In this document: piece after piece, positions 22,837 to 35,051 of the stretch
How positions within the stretch are numbered: the stretch's first letter is position 1
How the letters are laid out: each line of letters opens with the position of its first letter
Origin: Papilionanthe hookeriana x Papilionanthe teres
Lineage: Eukaryota; Streptophyta; Magnoliopsida; Asparagales; Orchidaceae
DNA length: 64,000 nucleotides
NCBI GenBank assembly: GCA_022702705.1
Contig: CM040421.1
Location: forward strand, 5,061,090 to 5,125,089
Direction of reading: 5' to 3'
Notes under the pieces: model-generated
Databases searched by the model: none
Told to the model about the DNA's origin: nothing
Seen by the model: the letters and a program-made list of their open reading frames with translations, nothing else
Position numbers and translations under genes: made by a program

Positions 22837-23722
22837 AAAACTCTATATTTCCCTCTCATCAACTCAATGTTTCTTCATTCCCTAGCTCTTATATTGATGT
22901 GTAAATTCACAAACATATTGATTCAACAATATTCATTTGTTTTTCCCCCAAAAAGAAAGTCTATGCACCATTATCTTCAAAACTAGAAATTTTACATAGA
23001 GCATATTAATGATGTGGCGTTTAATCAATGAATAAATTCATTTGTATGAAAACTAAAAGCAAATTTTAAAATGTTATTTTAATTAGTTTCTTTGAAAGTT
23101 TGTTTTATTACTTTATAACACACAACACACACTCACTCAGATATATAAATTCAACTAACTAATTTTTTTAATAATTTTTTATCAAATAATTTTGACTCAT
23201 AAAGCATAAGACACTATTTTAACATCAAACCTTCAAGTAATTATTTCTTGTACTTATTACATCATATCACATTGGAGGATAATTTAAATAAAACCTAAAA
23301 TTTGGACCCTATTATTCAAAATTTGGGAACTGTTATCCAAATTCTAAAATCAATTTAGACTTTAACTATCAATTGAAAAAAAGTTTGTCCTAGAAAGTGT
23401 CTTCCATTCAAGCGCACCAAATAATAATAATTATAATAATAATAATAAAACATAATGCCTCAATGGTGACATGGCAAATACAAAACTTTTTGGAATATAT
23501 GCTTTGTTATACTTTGTTACCCTTTTCCATTCTCGTTATCCTTAATTTAACCTACAGTGAACTTTTTATTAAAATTGTACAAAGTGTGTTCTTTTATCCT
23601 TATTTATTTGAATTGCATTTTCTTTATTGAATTGAATGAAAGGAAAAAAGGACACCTTAAAATGATTTTTTTAGGGAAAAAAATAATAGAAGAATCAAGT
23701 ATAGTAGTAACAGAAATATGTG
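22837..23722. repeat. Tandem duplication, unit 1 (~886 bp)
   Basis: Begins TAAAACTCTATATTTCCC and aligns along its length with 23723-24660. Shared stretches include TCAACTCAATG(T/C)TTCTTC, TTTTACATAGAGCATATT, and the AATAATAAT run near 23420. No coding content. Confidence 0.85.
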
Positions 23723-24660
23723 TAAACTCTATAATTCCCTCTTCAACTCAATGCTTCTTCATTCCCTAGCTCTTTCATTGATGTGTAAATTGACGAACAT
23801 ATTGATTCAACAATATTCTTTTGTATTTTTCCAAAAAGAAAGGCCTTCTGCACCATTATTTTGAAAACTAGTGATTTTACATAGAGCATATTAATGATTT
23901 GGCTAACTTCATTTGTATGAAAATTAAAAGCAAATTTTAAAATATTATTTTAATTAGTTTCCCTGAAGTTTTTTTTTACTATTATTACTTTATAACACAC
24001 ACACACACACACACATATAGATGATATATGTTGTGTGTGTGTGTGTGTTGTGTGTGTGTAGATATATATATTTTTTGATGATATATGTTTTGTAATTCAA
24101 CTAATTAATTTTTATTAATAATGTTTTATCAAATAATTATAACTCATAAAGCATAAGACATTGTCTTAATTTAAAATTTAAAAATAATTATTTCATTTAC
24201 TTGTTACATCATATCACAATGGAGAATAATGCAAATAAAACCTAAAATTTGGACCCTATTGATCATAATTCAGAAACTGTTATCCAAATTCTAAAATCAA
24301 TTTTGACTTTAACTATCAATTGAAAAAAAATTCATCCTGGAAAGCGTCTTCCATTTAAGCACACCAAATAATAATAATAATAATGCCTTAATGGTGACAT
24401 GGCAAATACAAAACGTTTTTGAAATATATGCTTTGTTATACTTTGTTAGTCTTTTCCATCCTTGTTATCTTCAATTTAACTTACAATAAACCTTTTATTG
24501 AAACTTGTACATAGTGATTTCTCTTATCATTATTTATTTGAATTGCATTTTCTTTATTGAATTGAATGGAAGGAAAAAATAAGGGCTCCTTAAAATGATA
24601 TTTATTTAGGGAAAAAGATAACAGAAATACTAAGTATAGTAGTAACAGAAATATGTCTAA
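23723..24660. repeat. Tandem duplication, unit 2 (~935 bp)
   Basis: The second copy of 22837-23722. It is longer mainly because of a (CA)n/(TG)n microsatellite at about 23995-24072. It ends near AGTATAGTAGTAACAGAAATATG, which also ends unit 1. Confidence 0.85.
23995..24072. repeat. (CA)n then (TG)n microsatellite
   Basis: A CA-repeat run followed within 20 bases by a TG-repeat run and a short (TA)n, forming an inverted repeat that could fold into a hairpin. Confidence 0.9.
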
Positions 24661-26470
24661 AAGTATATTTGAGAGAGATTTTCTTTATCTGAACGGGCCC
24701 TTTTTCTATATCATTATGGATTGTGATATCAAACAATATCATAGCACTTTCAAAAAATTATGAAGAAATTTTTACATACTTAGCACTCAATCCTTATATG
24801 TATACATATCTCGTGCCTATACTTTCATATGTATATACATAGCATTTTAGTTTTTTAAACCTATGCATGAAAAAGATACATTTCACTTTTTAATAGTTTT
24901 AATTTTTAAGAGTTGAGTTATGCTTAATTAGTTACACATATCATGAAGTCAATTGATTGATCTAACTAATTATTTCTTTGGAATTACCCAACAAATCTAC
25001 ATGGATTTTCATAAAATTTTGACAAAAACATTCAATATCTTTATTAGCTTGGCTTCTGACACCCACAAATCAATGATTAAAGAGATATTAGAAGAGTCTC
25101 ATCCATGATAAAATTTTAAATAATAAACACATCTCTTGAATCAAAATAATGTTTCATAATATGACTTAAAACAATTGGTATTGATAAATCATCTGATGCT
25201 ATGCATCAAAGATAACGAATGGATGACCATTGTCATATCAGGATGACACCACTCAAGTCGAACTAGCCCTATCCATTGATATGCATGAAAGGAGAACCAA
25301 GTAGCATCAACATTCCACATAATTTCCACAATCAATGCTAGATACTATCAATGGTTCTTCACTAACAACTTCACTGTTCAGTTGTATGATCCGAGAGTGT
25401 TTGATAAGAGTAGTGATGTGATGATACAATTTAATAAGATCAATAATTAAGAGGACATGATTTTAAATAGCCCTAATAGCAACATAAGCTTCTGCTCCAC
25501 AAAATGGATGCAATTAGCAAGTAGAGTTTGTGTGCCCTAAAGATAACATAAAGCCAACTTGAAGAAGAAAAGTGACATTGTTGCCAGATAAATTTTTTAA
25601 AAAAATAGTCAATATCACATTAAGTTGGATAACTAATGGCTTGTTTATATTATCCTAACAAATGTAACATTTAAAATTTGAACTCAATTTGCCACCAAAT
25701 TCATTCTAATTTTAGAAGTGTTATTTATGAACCCTCATTTGCTACCTTAATTTCTTTCAATTCATCATAACTAAGCTTGGGATTTGAAGTTACTCTTAGT
25801 GGTTGAATGTTAGCACAAGTGGAGCCCTATTGGTCTAATTGGCAAGGAATCTTCAAGCTGGCTTCCACCATAAAATATTCACCATTAATTAGACTTATTT
25901 ATCATTTTGTGAAGTATTTCTTAGTGGACCAAAATAATAGTACTGCATATGTCCCTTTTCAACATAAACATGATATGCTGAGAAATTTAAGTAAGAAAAA
26001 AAAAATGTTTAATTTTTTGGGAAATTTACATACATACCACAGAATTCTTGTGTATTTACATATCTAACAACTAGACTTTCATATATATATTTATAAAACT
26101 TTTGTATTAGAAACATATGTATGGAAAGGTGTATTTCAATTTTAGTTTAAGTGGTCTTTATGTCATTTTTTCTTCTAATTAATTTAAGATCTTTATGTCA
26201 CAAAAAATAAAAAAGAATTTAATGCTCAATTTTAACTAAATACCGCAAATCTTTGATAAAAAATACTGATTGATTGCTTAATCAAAATCATATATGATCT
26301 TAATTATCGTTACGTGTGCATTCATGATCGACCAAAATATTTACATAACCTTAATTATAATATAATTTGATTGCTAAACCAAGGGCCTTTTATCATCTTA
26401 ATAAGCTAAAAAAGTTATGTTTTCATTCTGAATTCACCACCTCATCCAATAACTTTTATGATTCCACACT
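24661..26470. other. No recognisable feature
   Basis: About 1.8 kb of AT-rich sequence with short poly-A and TATG-rich stretches. A frame at 25807-26067 has no motif and looks fortuitous. Confidence 0.4.
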
Positions 26471-27110
26471 CTTGTGTATGGCCTAAAATAGGCCTCGCCG
26501 AGCTAAAGGATCTGCCACAAGAAACAAATTAGGAGACTTATAATCGTCGGGCCGGCCACCTCCTGCCGGCCAGCCACCCTCCAACCGGCCGGCCAACATG
26601 TGAAGGCCACCTCCTACCAGCCGGTCACCCGACTGACCAACTCCAACTGACCGGCCACAGTGAAGGAAGACAACCGACCACCTTGGCTGGCCACCCCCGG
26701 ACAATAGGCCACTTGACTTAACCACTAGATATCCACAAGTCTAGCTGTCAGAAATTCTAGGAGAACCGACTCAAGCGAGGAAAGACCGGATTACTCCTCT
26801 CAACTCTCCTAAACATTAAGGGCTTAAATGTAACATCCATTTCCCCTCTTTTTTTCTCCATAAATAGAGGACTCATTGGATGTAAAAAATGCCCCAGAGG
26901 CTCTCTCTCTCCTCATGTAGGGAACTTGCTCCCCTTCTGTCTCACATTATAACTTCTTTTGTGTGGAATAATAGGGACTGCCAAGCCAGCGGACCACTCC
27001 TCACTGCCCCCTACAGGGCAACCTCCTCTCATTCTCCTTTCCCCAAAATCCAGCTCTATTCCTTTGCCATGGTCCAAAGGACAAATTTAGATTCAACACT
27101 AAGCTAACAT
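26471..27110 (+). mobile_element. Probable solo LTR or LTR-like segment
   Basis: A GC-rich island full of GGCCGGCC/CCGGCC motifs (26540-26720) is followed by a plausible TATA box (CCATAAATAGAGG, 26861-26873), a CT-rich initiator-like stretch, and a C-rich leader. This is the usual U3-R-U5 order of an LTR on the plus strand. I could not find matching ends or a TSD, so the limits are approximate. Confidence 0.4.
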
Positions 27111-28014
27111 ATAAACATCGAGCTATTCATAAAATGCGTTCAATGAAGCATTTTTAACTCCATAAATATAGATTTTTACTATTATTTATTTTACCCTTCA
27201 CATCTCACTTTACACAATAGCCTAATCATTTATCTTGACATAGATAACACATGTGATGAACAATGTCTTCTCTTCTTTAGCCTCATTTTCATTCATACCA
27301 AAACAAGGAAAGAAGCTAGCTGCAGCAGCTAAAGCATAACAGCTAGAATTCCACTTTAAATGGCTAACTTCTTGCTCTTAGAACTTCTATTGCAGCCAAC
27401 TATACCATCACTTCAATCATAAGAATAGAAAGATTGTTTTACTTCAATCATAATTGAAGACTTCTTAGTGGTCCTATAATGTTTATTTATATCGGAATTA
27501 GTAAGAGAACCAGCTTCCATTGAGCTGCTTGTTTCATGAGAATGGTAGATGCATAGCTAGGAAGTGGGCTACATTTTTGGACTGAAGAGAGGAACCATTC
27601 TTATAGAAATAAAGTTGAGGGGGACTTCCCATTTACTGAATTGCTTAATTGGTGTTAGTTGAATTGGCTTTCTTGAGAAGAACAAGAGCGGGCTGTGAAT
27701 GAAAATGGCTAAATTTTTTTTTTTTAATTATTGAGAACATATTTTGTATGAAAAATATGTGCAAAGTGTTAAAATTTTCAAATTGATGTAAATATAATTT
27801 TCAGCCAATAAAAAGTCAAAATTTGAGTAAAACTAAATAAAAAATTTTACTTATTATTTTAAAAATGGAATTGTAATTTTTTTTTTAAATAATACAATTT
27901 TAACCTCATAGACAATGAAATTATCAAATCAATTGCATTTGAGATTGTGGAATCAAAACCAATCTTTAGAGCAAAAGTTGTTTGTTGAAGTTTTAATATG
28001 ATAGTTAGCTTATT
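27111..28014. other. No recognisable feature
   Basis: AT-rich non-coding sequence with short poly-A and poly-T runs. Confidence 0.4.
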
Positions 28015-28022
28015 GCTTCAAA

Positions 28023-28795
28023 TATGGGTGTAAACAAGCCGAATACGAGAGTGTCTAGGCTCAGCTCATATTCGGCTCATTAAAAAATATCACTGTTCGT
28101 ATTCTGCTCGTTTATATTTTGAACACAAAAGATTCATTTATGTTCAGCTCGTTTTCTTAGCGAGTCGAACATGAGCTATTCGTGAACAAAAAACTATTTT
28201 AACAACCTTAGCCATGCATGCAGCCGTAAGGAGTGTAAAAGAGCCGAACTTGAGAGAGTTAAGACTCAGTTTGTTAAAAAAAAATCATTGTTCGTGTTTG
28301 GCTCATTTATATATCGAGCTCAAAAAAAATTGTTTGTGTTTGGTTAGCTCGCTTATCGAGCCGAACACGAGCTATTCACGAACAATGAACTATTTTGACA
28401 ACCCTAATCACACAGCCATAAAATGTTAAGGGTAGGTTGAAATTTAAATCTCGTTATTTATATTAAAACATTAATTTAAATATAATTTAATATATTTTTT
28501 ATTCTATTTTTAATTAGTAATTTTAATTGATTATAAATCTTTCTAGCATTTTAGTCAATTAAATTATTTAAAAATAATACTCATTTATATATATATATAT
28601 ATATAATGATATATCAAGCTAAAACGAGCCGACCACGGACGAACAAAATTTTTATTTGTGTTTAGCTTGTTTATATATCGAGCGCAAAAAATTATTTAGA
28701 TTCGGCTCGCTTGCTTAGCGAACGAATCGAACACGACCTATTTAACGTGTCGAACACGAGTTGTTCGCGAATAACGAGCCGTTTTGACAGCGCTA
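28023..28795 (-). mobile_element. hAT-type MITE (773 bp)
   Basis: The left end TATGGGTGTAAAC and right end CCGTTTTGAC..GCTA are terminal inverted repeats matching the copies at 53629-54239 and 54733-55269 in reverse orientation. Flanks GCTTCAAA (28015-28022) and GGTTCAAA (28796-28803) match at 7 of 8 positions, the 8-bp TSD of hAT elements. The interior is built from degenerate inverted stretches around GTTCGGCTCG and an AT-rich core with (TA)n. A 190-bp part of the left arm is repeated (about 28206-28415). No transposase. Confidence 0.75.
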
Positions 28796-28997
28796 GGTTC
28801 AAATGCTACTCGAGCTTATGATCAGCTTCTCATAATTAGTTGTAGTTGAAAGCCATCATAATGTTGGGAGGAATTAATGTTAAGTGGTCCTCTCGAGTCC
28901 TTGGATTTGAGCATAAAATTATTCATTGATGCATTTGAATTTTTCCGACTATTTAGAGCACAATTTTATGAATACTTTTATATTATTATTATCATTC

Positions 28998-29002
28998 ATT
29001 AT
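28998..29002. repeat. TSD of copia element (left)
   Basis: ATTAT, identical to 34580-34584. Confidence 0.93.
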
Positions 29003-29724
29003 TGTTGTTTTGACCCCCAATTAGTCATTAAGGCAAGTAAGCACTCTTAAACTCCTCCTTACTTTAAAGCCTCTTTTGTTGACTTTAGAAGGTGCCACCT
29101 CATTATGGAATACCCAGAAGAGGACATGTGGAAGTGACATGTGGAGGCGTACGCGTGGAAGGAGGACATGTGAAAGCGATACGTGTGAGACCATGCGATG
29201 GAGGACTGCAAGGGTGGACATGTGAGCTCATGCAATCCTTGAAGGTTACACCTCATCTATTTATAGAATATTATAATGTAATCTAATCTACTATAAATAG
29301 ATGAGAGGAGGGGAGGCTTTAGTGTGGGTTTTGTAAGAGGTGAAAGGAACAAAAGAGTGACAACTGGGAGAAAGTAGAGAAGAAAGGGAGAGGCTTCAAG
29401 GATTGAGGGGAGAATCTTGGGGATCTAGGGTCGAGGTTATTCGAGAGAGATCATGGCAAGATGGGAGCTCGGTGAGATCTCGGGTCGAGGCGAGTCGAGA
29501 GAGAGATCCGGAGCCTATTCCCACAATGGTGTAGAAGCCTCGTAATTCTTCTCTCATTATCTTAGTGGATTTGGTTGATTCCCTCCCGTGGATGTAGGTC
29601 CGAAGGACCGAACCACGTAAATCCTCTTGTTTGTTTGTGTTCTTGTGTTTGCATCTTCTTTGCTGTGATTTGTGGTTTGTTCTCTTGCCAAGACTGAGGA
29701 AAGAAAGTGTTTTTCCCACAACAA
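29003..29724 (+). repeat. Copia 5' LTR
   Basis: Starts TGTTGTTTTGACC and ends CCCACAACA. TATA box CTATAAATAG at 29291-29300. Four CATGTG E-box motifs lie upstream at 29125, 29138, 29167 and 29219. Nearly identical to 33860-34579; most differences fall within the E-box region. Confidence 0.95.
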
Positions 29725-29823
29725 ATTGGCGCCGTCTGTGAGAAGATCAATACTTCTTGGCTAGAGGCGTTCGCGTGAAGGTGTTCGCGGCCAACGACGA
29801 AGAAGAGGTGTTTGGCGGGGACA

Positions 29824-30626
29824 ATGGGTTCCACCAAATTCGACATCGAGAAATTCACGGGAAAGAACGACTTCGGCCTGTGGAGAGTAAAGATGAGAGC
29901 CCTGCTCGGTTCGGCGAGGTGTCGCGAAGCCTTGCGAGGGCCGGCGGCGCTGCGGCCGACATGACGAGAGAAAGAGAAGATTGGCGTCTTGGAGAAAGCT
30001 CATAGTTTGATAATCTTGAGCTTGGGCGATAAGGTTCCGAGGGAGGTGTCGAGGGAGACAACGGGTCGAAGCACTTTGGGCCAAACTCGAGGTACTCTAC
30101 GCGACCGAGTCTTTAGCTAATAGGCTCTTTACGAAGCGGCGCTATGCTCCTTCAAAATGCACGAAGACAAATCCGTCTCGGAGCGGATCGACGAGTTCGA
30201 CAAGATCATAGATGATCTTGAGAACATCGACGTCGAGATGGATGACGAGGACAAGGCACTTGCTTCGTCTGCTAAGCTACTATTCCTAAGAGCTACGAGC
30301 GGTTCGAGGATGCGATGCTCATGGAAGGGCGCGGACGATTACTGCGGAAGAGGTTCGATCATTGATCGAGACGAAGAGCTTCGGAAGAAGCACGATACGA
30401 AGGAGGAAACCGGCGGAGACGGTCGATGGTTAGAGGAAGATCGAGCATGAAAGGTTTTAAAAGTGATCGGGGAAGATCGAGGTCCGGAAGAAATGGTAGA
30501 AGTCGGTCCTCTAAGAGATCTTACAAGTGCTACCATTGCCACAAGGAAGGACATTTCAAGAAGAATCGTCCGGAGAGAAAGAAAGGCTTTCGGGAGAAGC
30601 CTAAAGATCTGGAGAAGCAAGCATAG
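29824..30626 (+). pseudogene. Copia gag
   Basis: ATG at 29824 opens with KFDIEKFTGKNDFGLWRVKM, the typical N-terminus of copia Gag (UBN2 type). The frame stops near 29963. The homologous sequence goes on in other frames: EKAHSLIILSLGDKVPREV (about 29985-30050), then ERIDEFDKIIDDLENIDVEM (30180-30245), and a zinc knuckle CYHCHKEGHFKKN (about 30530-30568) in which the last Cys is Arg. At least three frame breaks. Gag forms the particle shell. Confidence 0.9.
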
Positions 30627-30659
30627 TCTCGGACGGCTATGATTCGAGCTGAAGCTCGG

Positions 30660-31980
30660 TGACCACGGAATCCGAATCTAGCAAGGAGTGGATCCTCGAC
30701 TCGGGTTGCTCCTTCCACATGTGTCCTCGCAAAGGCGGTTCGAGACACTACAGGCGGCAAATGGTGGATCCGTTCTACTTGGAGACAATAAAGCCTGCAG
30801 GGTAATCGGCAGCGGGACGATCAGAATAAAGATGTTCGATGGAGCTGAACGGATACTGCAACATGTCAGGTACATCCCAGAACTTAAAAGAAATTTGATT
30901 TCTTTAGGGACGCTGAGTCGAATGGATACTCATTCGAGGCGAGAGAATAGGCTGTATCGGAGTAGCTAAGGGCTCTCTCATAGTCATGAAAGGAGTCGAA
31001 AGAATGGAGCTATACTCCCTTGTTGGAAGAGCTGTGATCGGGAACTTCTCGAATGCGGTTCGATCGAGCACGACGGATCCGGACTATGGCACATGAGGTG
31101 GGGCATGTAAGTGAAAAGGGCTTACGAGGATTGTCCAAACGAGAACTTGTTATGCGGAGATCGGGTCGACAAGCTGGAGTGCAGCTGAACAATGTGCTTG
31201 GGGAAGGCCACCGGGGTAAAGTTCTCCACTGGAATACATACATCGAAGAAACCTCTTGATTATGTACACGAGTGATCTATGGGGCCCGGCTAGAACTCGG
31301 ACTCATGGAGGAGGAAGGTACTTCATGTCATCATCGATGACTACACCGGGAAGGTATGGGTCTTTATCCTAAAAACAAAAGATGAAGCTTTTCAACGATT
31401 CGGGAGTAGTTAACTCTCACCGAAAATAAGATGGGAGCAAAGCTGAAGCACTTGAGAACCGACAATGGCTCGGAGTACTTGTTCGGAAGCGGTTGAGGAG
31501 CGCATGCGGGAGGAATGGCATCACGAGGCACAAGACGGTCCGGAACACTCCTCGACGAACGGCCTGGGCGAGAGGATGAACGGGACTCTCCTAGAGAGAG
31601 TGCGGTGCATGCTTGTTAAATGCGAGTCTACCCAAAGTTTACGAGGTGAAGCTGTGTCAACCGCTTGCTACCTTATCAACAGATGCCCATCAATAGTTGT
31701 TGATATGAAGACTCATTTGGAGATGTACGGAAAGCCGGGTAACTATGATAATCTTAAAGTTTTTGGATGTATTGCATATGCTCATGTTAGACGGGATAAG
31801 GTTGGAAGCGAGGGCTTTGAAGTGCATCTTCATCGGATACCCACCGGAACCAAAGGTTACAAACTTTGGTGCCTAGATCAACAAAAATGCATCATCGGTA
31901 GGGATGTGACATTCGATGAGTCCAAAATGGGGAATGCAACGAAGCTATGTTACCAGGGACAGTGTCACTAAGGAGGATTC
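30660..31980 (+). pseudogene. Copia protease and integrase region
   Basis: A protease-like WILDSGCSFHMCP stretch is split across frames at about 30690-30720. The pre-integrase zinc part has HEVGHVSEKGL and KRELV (31090-31150). The integrase core has SDLWGPARTRTHGGGRYF (about 31272), TDNGSEYL (second Asp, about 31460), and LGERMNGTLLERV (catalytic Glu, about 31570). It then reads YLINRCPS and KVFGCIAYAHV. Catalytic residues are kept, but short deletions shift the frame repeatedly. Confidence 0.88.
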
Positions 31981-32279
31981 GTCAATTGAGGTGGAGCTGC
32001 AACAAACTTTGACTGATCGAAGGACAATTGTGAACGATCAAGACGAAGTGGCAGAAGACCAGCAAGTGGTCGAACCGGAAAAGAAGATCCGACGACTACG
32101 GCTTGGTAAGGGACGGACAAAGGAGAACTATCGGACCGCCGGAGAGATATGGCCATGCGAGATATGATCTCCTTTGCTGCGAGTGTTGCTTGAAGTGATA
32201 GAAGAAGCGAGAACCAAACAGCTACGAGGAAGCCCCGAAGAGCGAGGAAAGACACAAGTGGGAAGAGGCAATGGATGAG

Positions 32280-33740
32280 GAAATGGCCTCTCGATGAAGA
32301 ACAAAGCACGGGAACTTGTGGATCGACCAACGAACAAACGCGTAGTTGGTCGCGAGTGGACCTTTAAGAAGAAGGAAGGCACGCCGAGTGCGAGAGGATC
32401 GAGTACAAAGCCAGACTCGTTGCAAAGGGATTCACACAGGTTGAAGGAATTAACTTCGACAAAATCTTCTCACCCGTGGTGAAGCACTGCTCGATTAGAA
32501 TAGTCTTAGCATTAGCGGTTCAATTCAATTTGAAATTAGAACAGCTAGATGTTAAGAGCTGCGTTCTGCATGGAGAGCTTGAAGAAACCATCTACATGGA
32601 CCAGCCGGATGGGTACAACACACACGAGACGAAGGACAAAGTTTGCTTGCTAAAGAAGGCATTGTATGGGCTGAAACAAAGTCCGAAGACAATGGTACAA
32701 ACGATTTGATGATTTCATGCTAAAGATCGGTTTTGTCGAAGCAGCTACGACGGTATGTGTGTACATGAAGTGGCAAGACGGTGAAATCGGTACGTACTTG
32801 CTCCTTTATGTGGATGATATGTTAGTAGCCGAGCAGGAGCGAGGAGGAAGTCCGAGAAGATCGAAGGTATGCTCGATTCTGAATTTGACATGAAGGACCT
32901 AGGACCGGCTACGAAGATCCTAGGTATGGAGATTACCGAGAGACAAGAAAAAGGGTAGCTTATTCTTGTCTCAAAAGTCATATATTCGAAGGTTCTAACA
33001 AGGTTTAACATGCACGAGGCTAAGCGAGGTTGCAACATCTATTGACCGACACTTCGGACTATCGAACTCTCGAGCACCGGAGGCGAAGAGGAGAAAAGGT
33101 ACATGGAGGGTGTCCCTACGCCGAGTGGGGGTTGGTAGCATCATGTATGGTATGGTCTCGAGCGGACCGGATCTAGCCTACGCCGTCGATATCGTAAGCG
33201 GAGTTCATGGCAAGCCCGGGACGAGCTCCTCTGGGAAGCACTAAAATGGATCCGAGATACTTAAGAGGTACCACGCGATTTGGGGTTACTCTTCAAAAGG
33301 CGGGAAGACAAAGAAGAAAAGGTAGTTGGTTACGTGGATTCCGATTATGCGGGAAGCATTGACACCGGGAAGTCAGCGGCGGATTCATCTTCATTTGTCT
33401 TCGGTACTGCGAGTCGGTTGGAAGTCTAACCTCCCGATCGGTTGTGGCCCTCTCAACAACGGAGGCCGAATACATCGGCGTGGCTGAAGCAATCAAGGAA
33501 GCTATGTGGCTAAAGGGCATGGGTGAAGAGCTTGGGATACATCGAAGGTGATAACTGTGTTTTGTGACAACCAAAGCACTATTCACCTAACCGAGAATCA
33601 GGTATTTCATGAAAGATCCAAACACATAGATGTAAAGCTTCATTTCGTAAGGGACATTGTTACTAAAGGCTCGATAGTGGTGGAGAAGATACCAACCGAA
33701 GAGAACCCTGGCGACATGCTCACCAAGGCGCGCCCATAGC
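32280..33740 (+). pseudogene. Copia reverse transcriptase and RNase H
   Basis: RT begins with REWTFKKKEG. It has FSPVVKHCSIRIVLALA, QLDVKSCVLHGELEETIYM (motif A Asp intact), KALYGLKQSPK and YVDDMLVAE (catalytic DD intact, about 32811). RNase H shows YVDSDYAGSID, STTEAEYI and, at 33548-33739, FCDNQSTIHLTEN, KHIDVKLHFVRD and the end motif PGDMLTK. Several frameshifts separate these blocks. Confidence 0.9.
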
Positions 33741-33859
33741 TGAAGTTCGGACACTTGTCCGGACTTAGTGAACTTTTCTATGGGTTGAGGGCCCCTCGGG
33801 GGCCGGGTGGAGGGAATCACTACTTTAGAATCTCATAATTGAGGGTCGAGGTGGAGATT

Positions 33860-34579
33860 TGTTGTTTTGACCCCCGATTAGTCATTAAGGCAAGTAAGCA
33901 CTCTTAAACTCCTCCTTACTTTAAAGCCTCTTTTGTTGACTTTAGAAGGTGCCACCTCATTATGGAATACCCTAGAAGAGGACATGTGGAAGGACATGTG
34001 GAGGCCATGCGGTGGAAGGAGGACATGTGAAAGGACATGTGGAGACCATGCGATGGAGGACTCTAAAGGGTGGACATGTGGAAGCCATGCAATCCTTGAA
34101 GGTTACACCTCATCTATTTATAGAATATTATAATGTAATCTAATCTACTATAAATAGATGAGAGGAGGGGAGGCTTTAGTGTGGGTTTTGTAAGAGGTGA
34201 AAGGAACCAAAGAGTGACAACTGGGAGAAAGTAGAGAAGAAAGGGAGAGGCTTCAAGGATTGAGGGGAGAATCTTGGGGATCTAGGGTCGAGGTTATTCG
34301 AGAGAGAGATCATGGCAAGATGGGAGCTCAGTGAGATCTTGGGTCGAGGTGAGTCGAGAGAGAGATCTGGAGCTTATTCCTCAATGGTGTAGAAGCCTTG
34401 TAATTCTTCTCTATTATCTTAGTGGATTTGGTTGATTCCCTCCCGTGGATGTAGGTCCGAAGGACCGAACCACGTAAATCCTCTTGTTTGTTTGTGTTCT
34501 TGTGTTTGCATCTTCTTTGCTGTGATTTGTGGTTTGTTCTCTCACAAGACTGAGGAAAGAAAGTGTTTTTCCCACAACA
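33860..34579 (+). repeat. Copia 3' LTR
   Basis: Direct repeat of 29003-29724. TATA box at 34148-34157. Five CATGTG motifs at 33983, 33995, 34024, 34036 and 34075. It could drive outward transcription toward the right flank. Confidence 0.95.
33983..34080. promoter_or_regulatory. E-box (CATGTG) cluster in copia LTR U3
   Basis: Five copies of ACATGTG within about 100 bp, mostly inside a repeated GGACATGTGGA unit, 70-170 bp upstream of the TATA box. CATGTG is a CANNTG E-box recognised by plant bHLH/MYC factors. The other LTR keeps four. Confidence 0.5.
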
Positions 34580-34584
34580 ATTAT
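34580..34584. repeat. TSD of copia element (right)
   Basis: ATTAT directly after the LTR end CAACA, identical to 28998-29002. Confidence 0.93.
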
Positions 34585-34806
34585 GTACCGTTGAAGGCGA
34601 TGCTAAATCACGAGTTCTTTGATATATTTATTTGTATTCCATTCCTATCAATGTCTTTGATTCTCCCATTGATGCTTCTTTAAATTTCATCAACAACTAT
34701 ACGGCCCAACAATCAATTTAATTTGCAGTAAATTTTATAATTTGTTTTCAAAATAAAATCATTGGATGTTTAGTTTGGCGTCACTAAATTTTAGTCATTT
34801 AGAGAG

Positions 34807-35051
34807 AAAATATTTGTGTATGTAAGACGTATGCAGTCATCAAATAGAAGACGGTCATGTATTTATAATCTTGTTGTAACCTACCTGTAACCTACAAATA
34901 CATGAAGGTTACAATGAAGTTATAGGTAGATTACATGGAGGTTACAGGGCGTAGAACATGGAAATACCCCGCCAATACACTCTAAATAATCTCCCTGTAA
35001 TCTTCAGACGTACGCAGCACTGCGTACGTCTTCCGTACCAAATTTTTTTCC
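34807..35051. mobile_element. Mutator-like MITE (245 bp)
   Basis: The ends form imperfect terminal inverted repeats of about 30 bp (left AAAATATTTGTGTATGTAAG.., right on the minus strand GGAAAAAAATTTGGTACGGA..), each running into AGACGTA(T/C)GCAG. Flanks TTTAGAGAG (34798-34806) and TATAGAGAG (35052-35060) match at 8 of 9 bases, the 9-bp TSD of Mutator-like elements. No coding capacity. Confidence 0.6.
35006..35031. repeat. Perfect 12-bp inverted repeat
   Basis: AGACGTACGCAG, two bases, then CTGCGTACGTCT. It lies at the right inner edge of the MITE above and would form a tight hairpin. Confidence 0.9.

Larger units (their letters stand above)
29003..34579 (+). mobile_element. Ty1/copia LTR retrotransposon, frameshifted
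   Basis: A 5.6-kb element with LTRs of 722 and 720 bp (TGTTG...CAACA) and a perfect TSD ATTAT (28998-29002, 34580-34584). The PBS-like TTGGCGCCGTC follows the 5' LTR at 29727, and the purine-rich GGGTCGAGGTGGAGATT precedes the 3' LTR. The domain order is gag, protease, integrase, RT, RNase H, i.e. copia. The lineage is left open. Confidence 0.95.

Noticed and set aside
29757..30084. Several overlapping frames on both strands at the copia gag start
   Set aside because: Only the frame starting at 29824 matches copia Gag; the others are shadows created by CpG-rich sequence.
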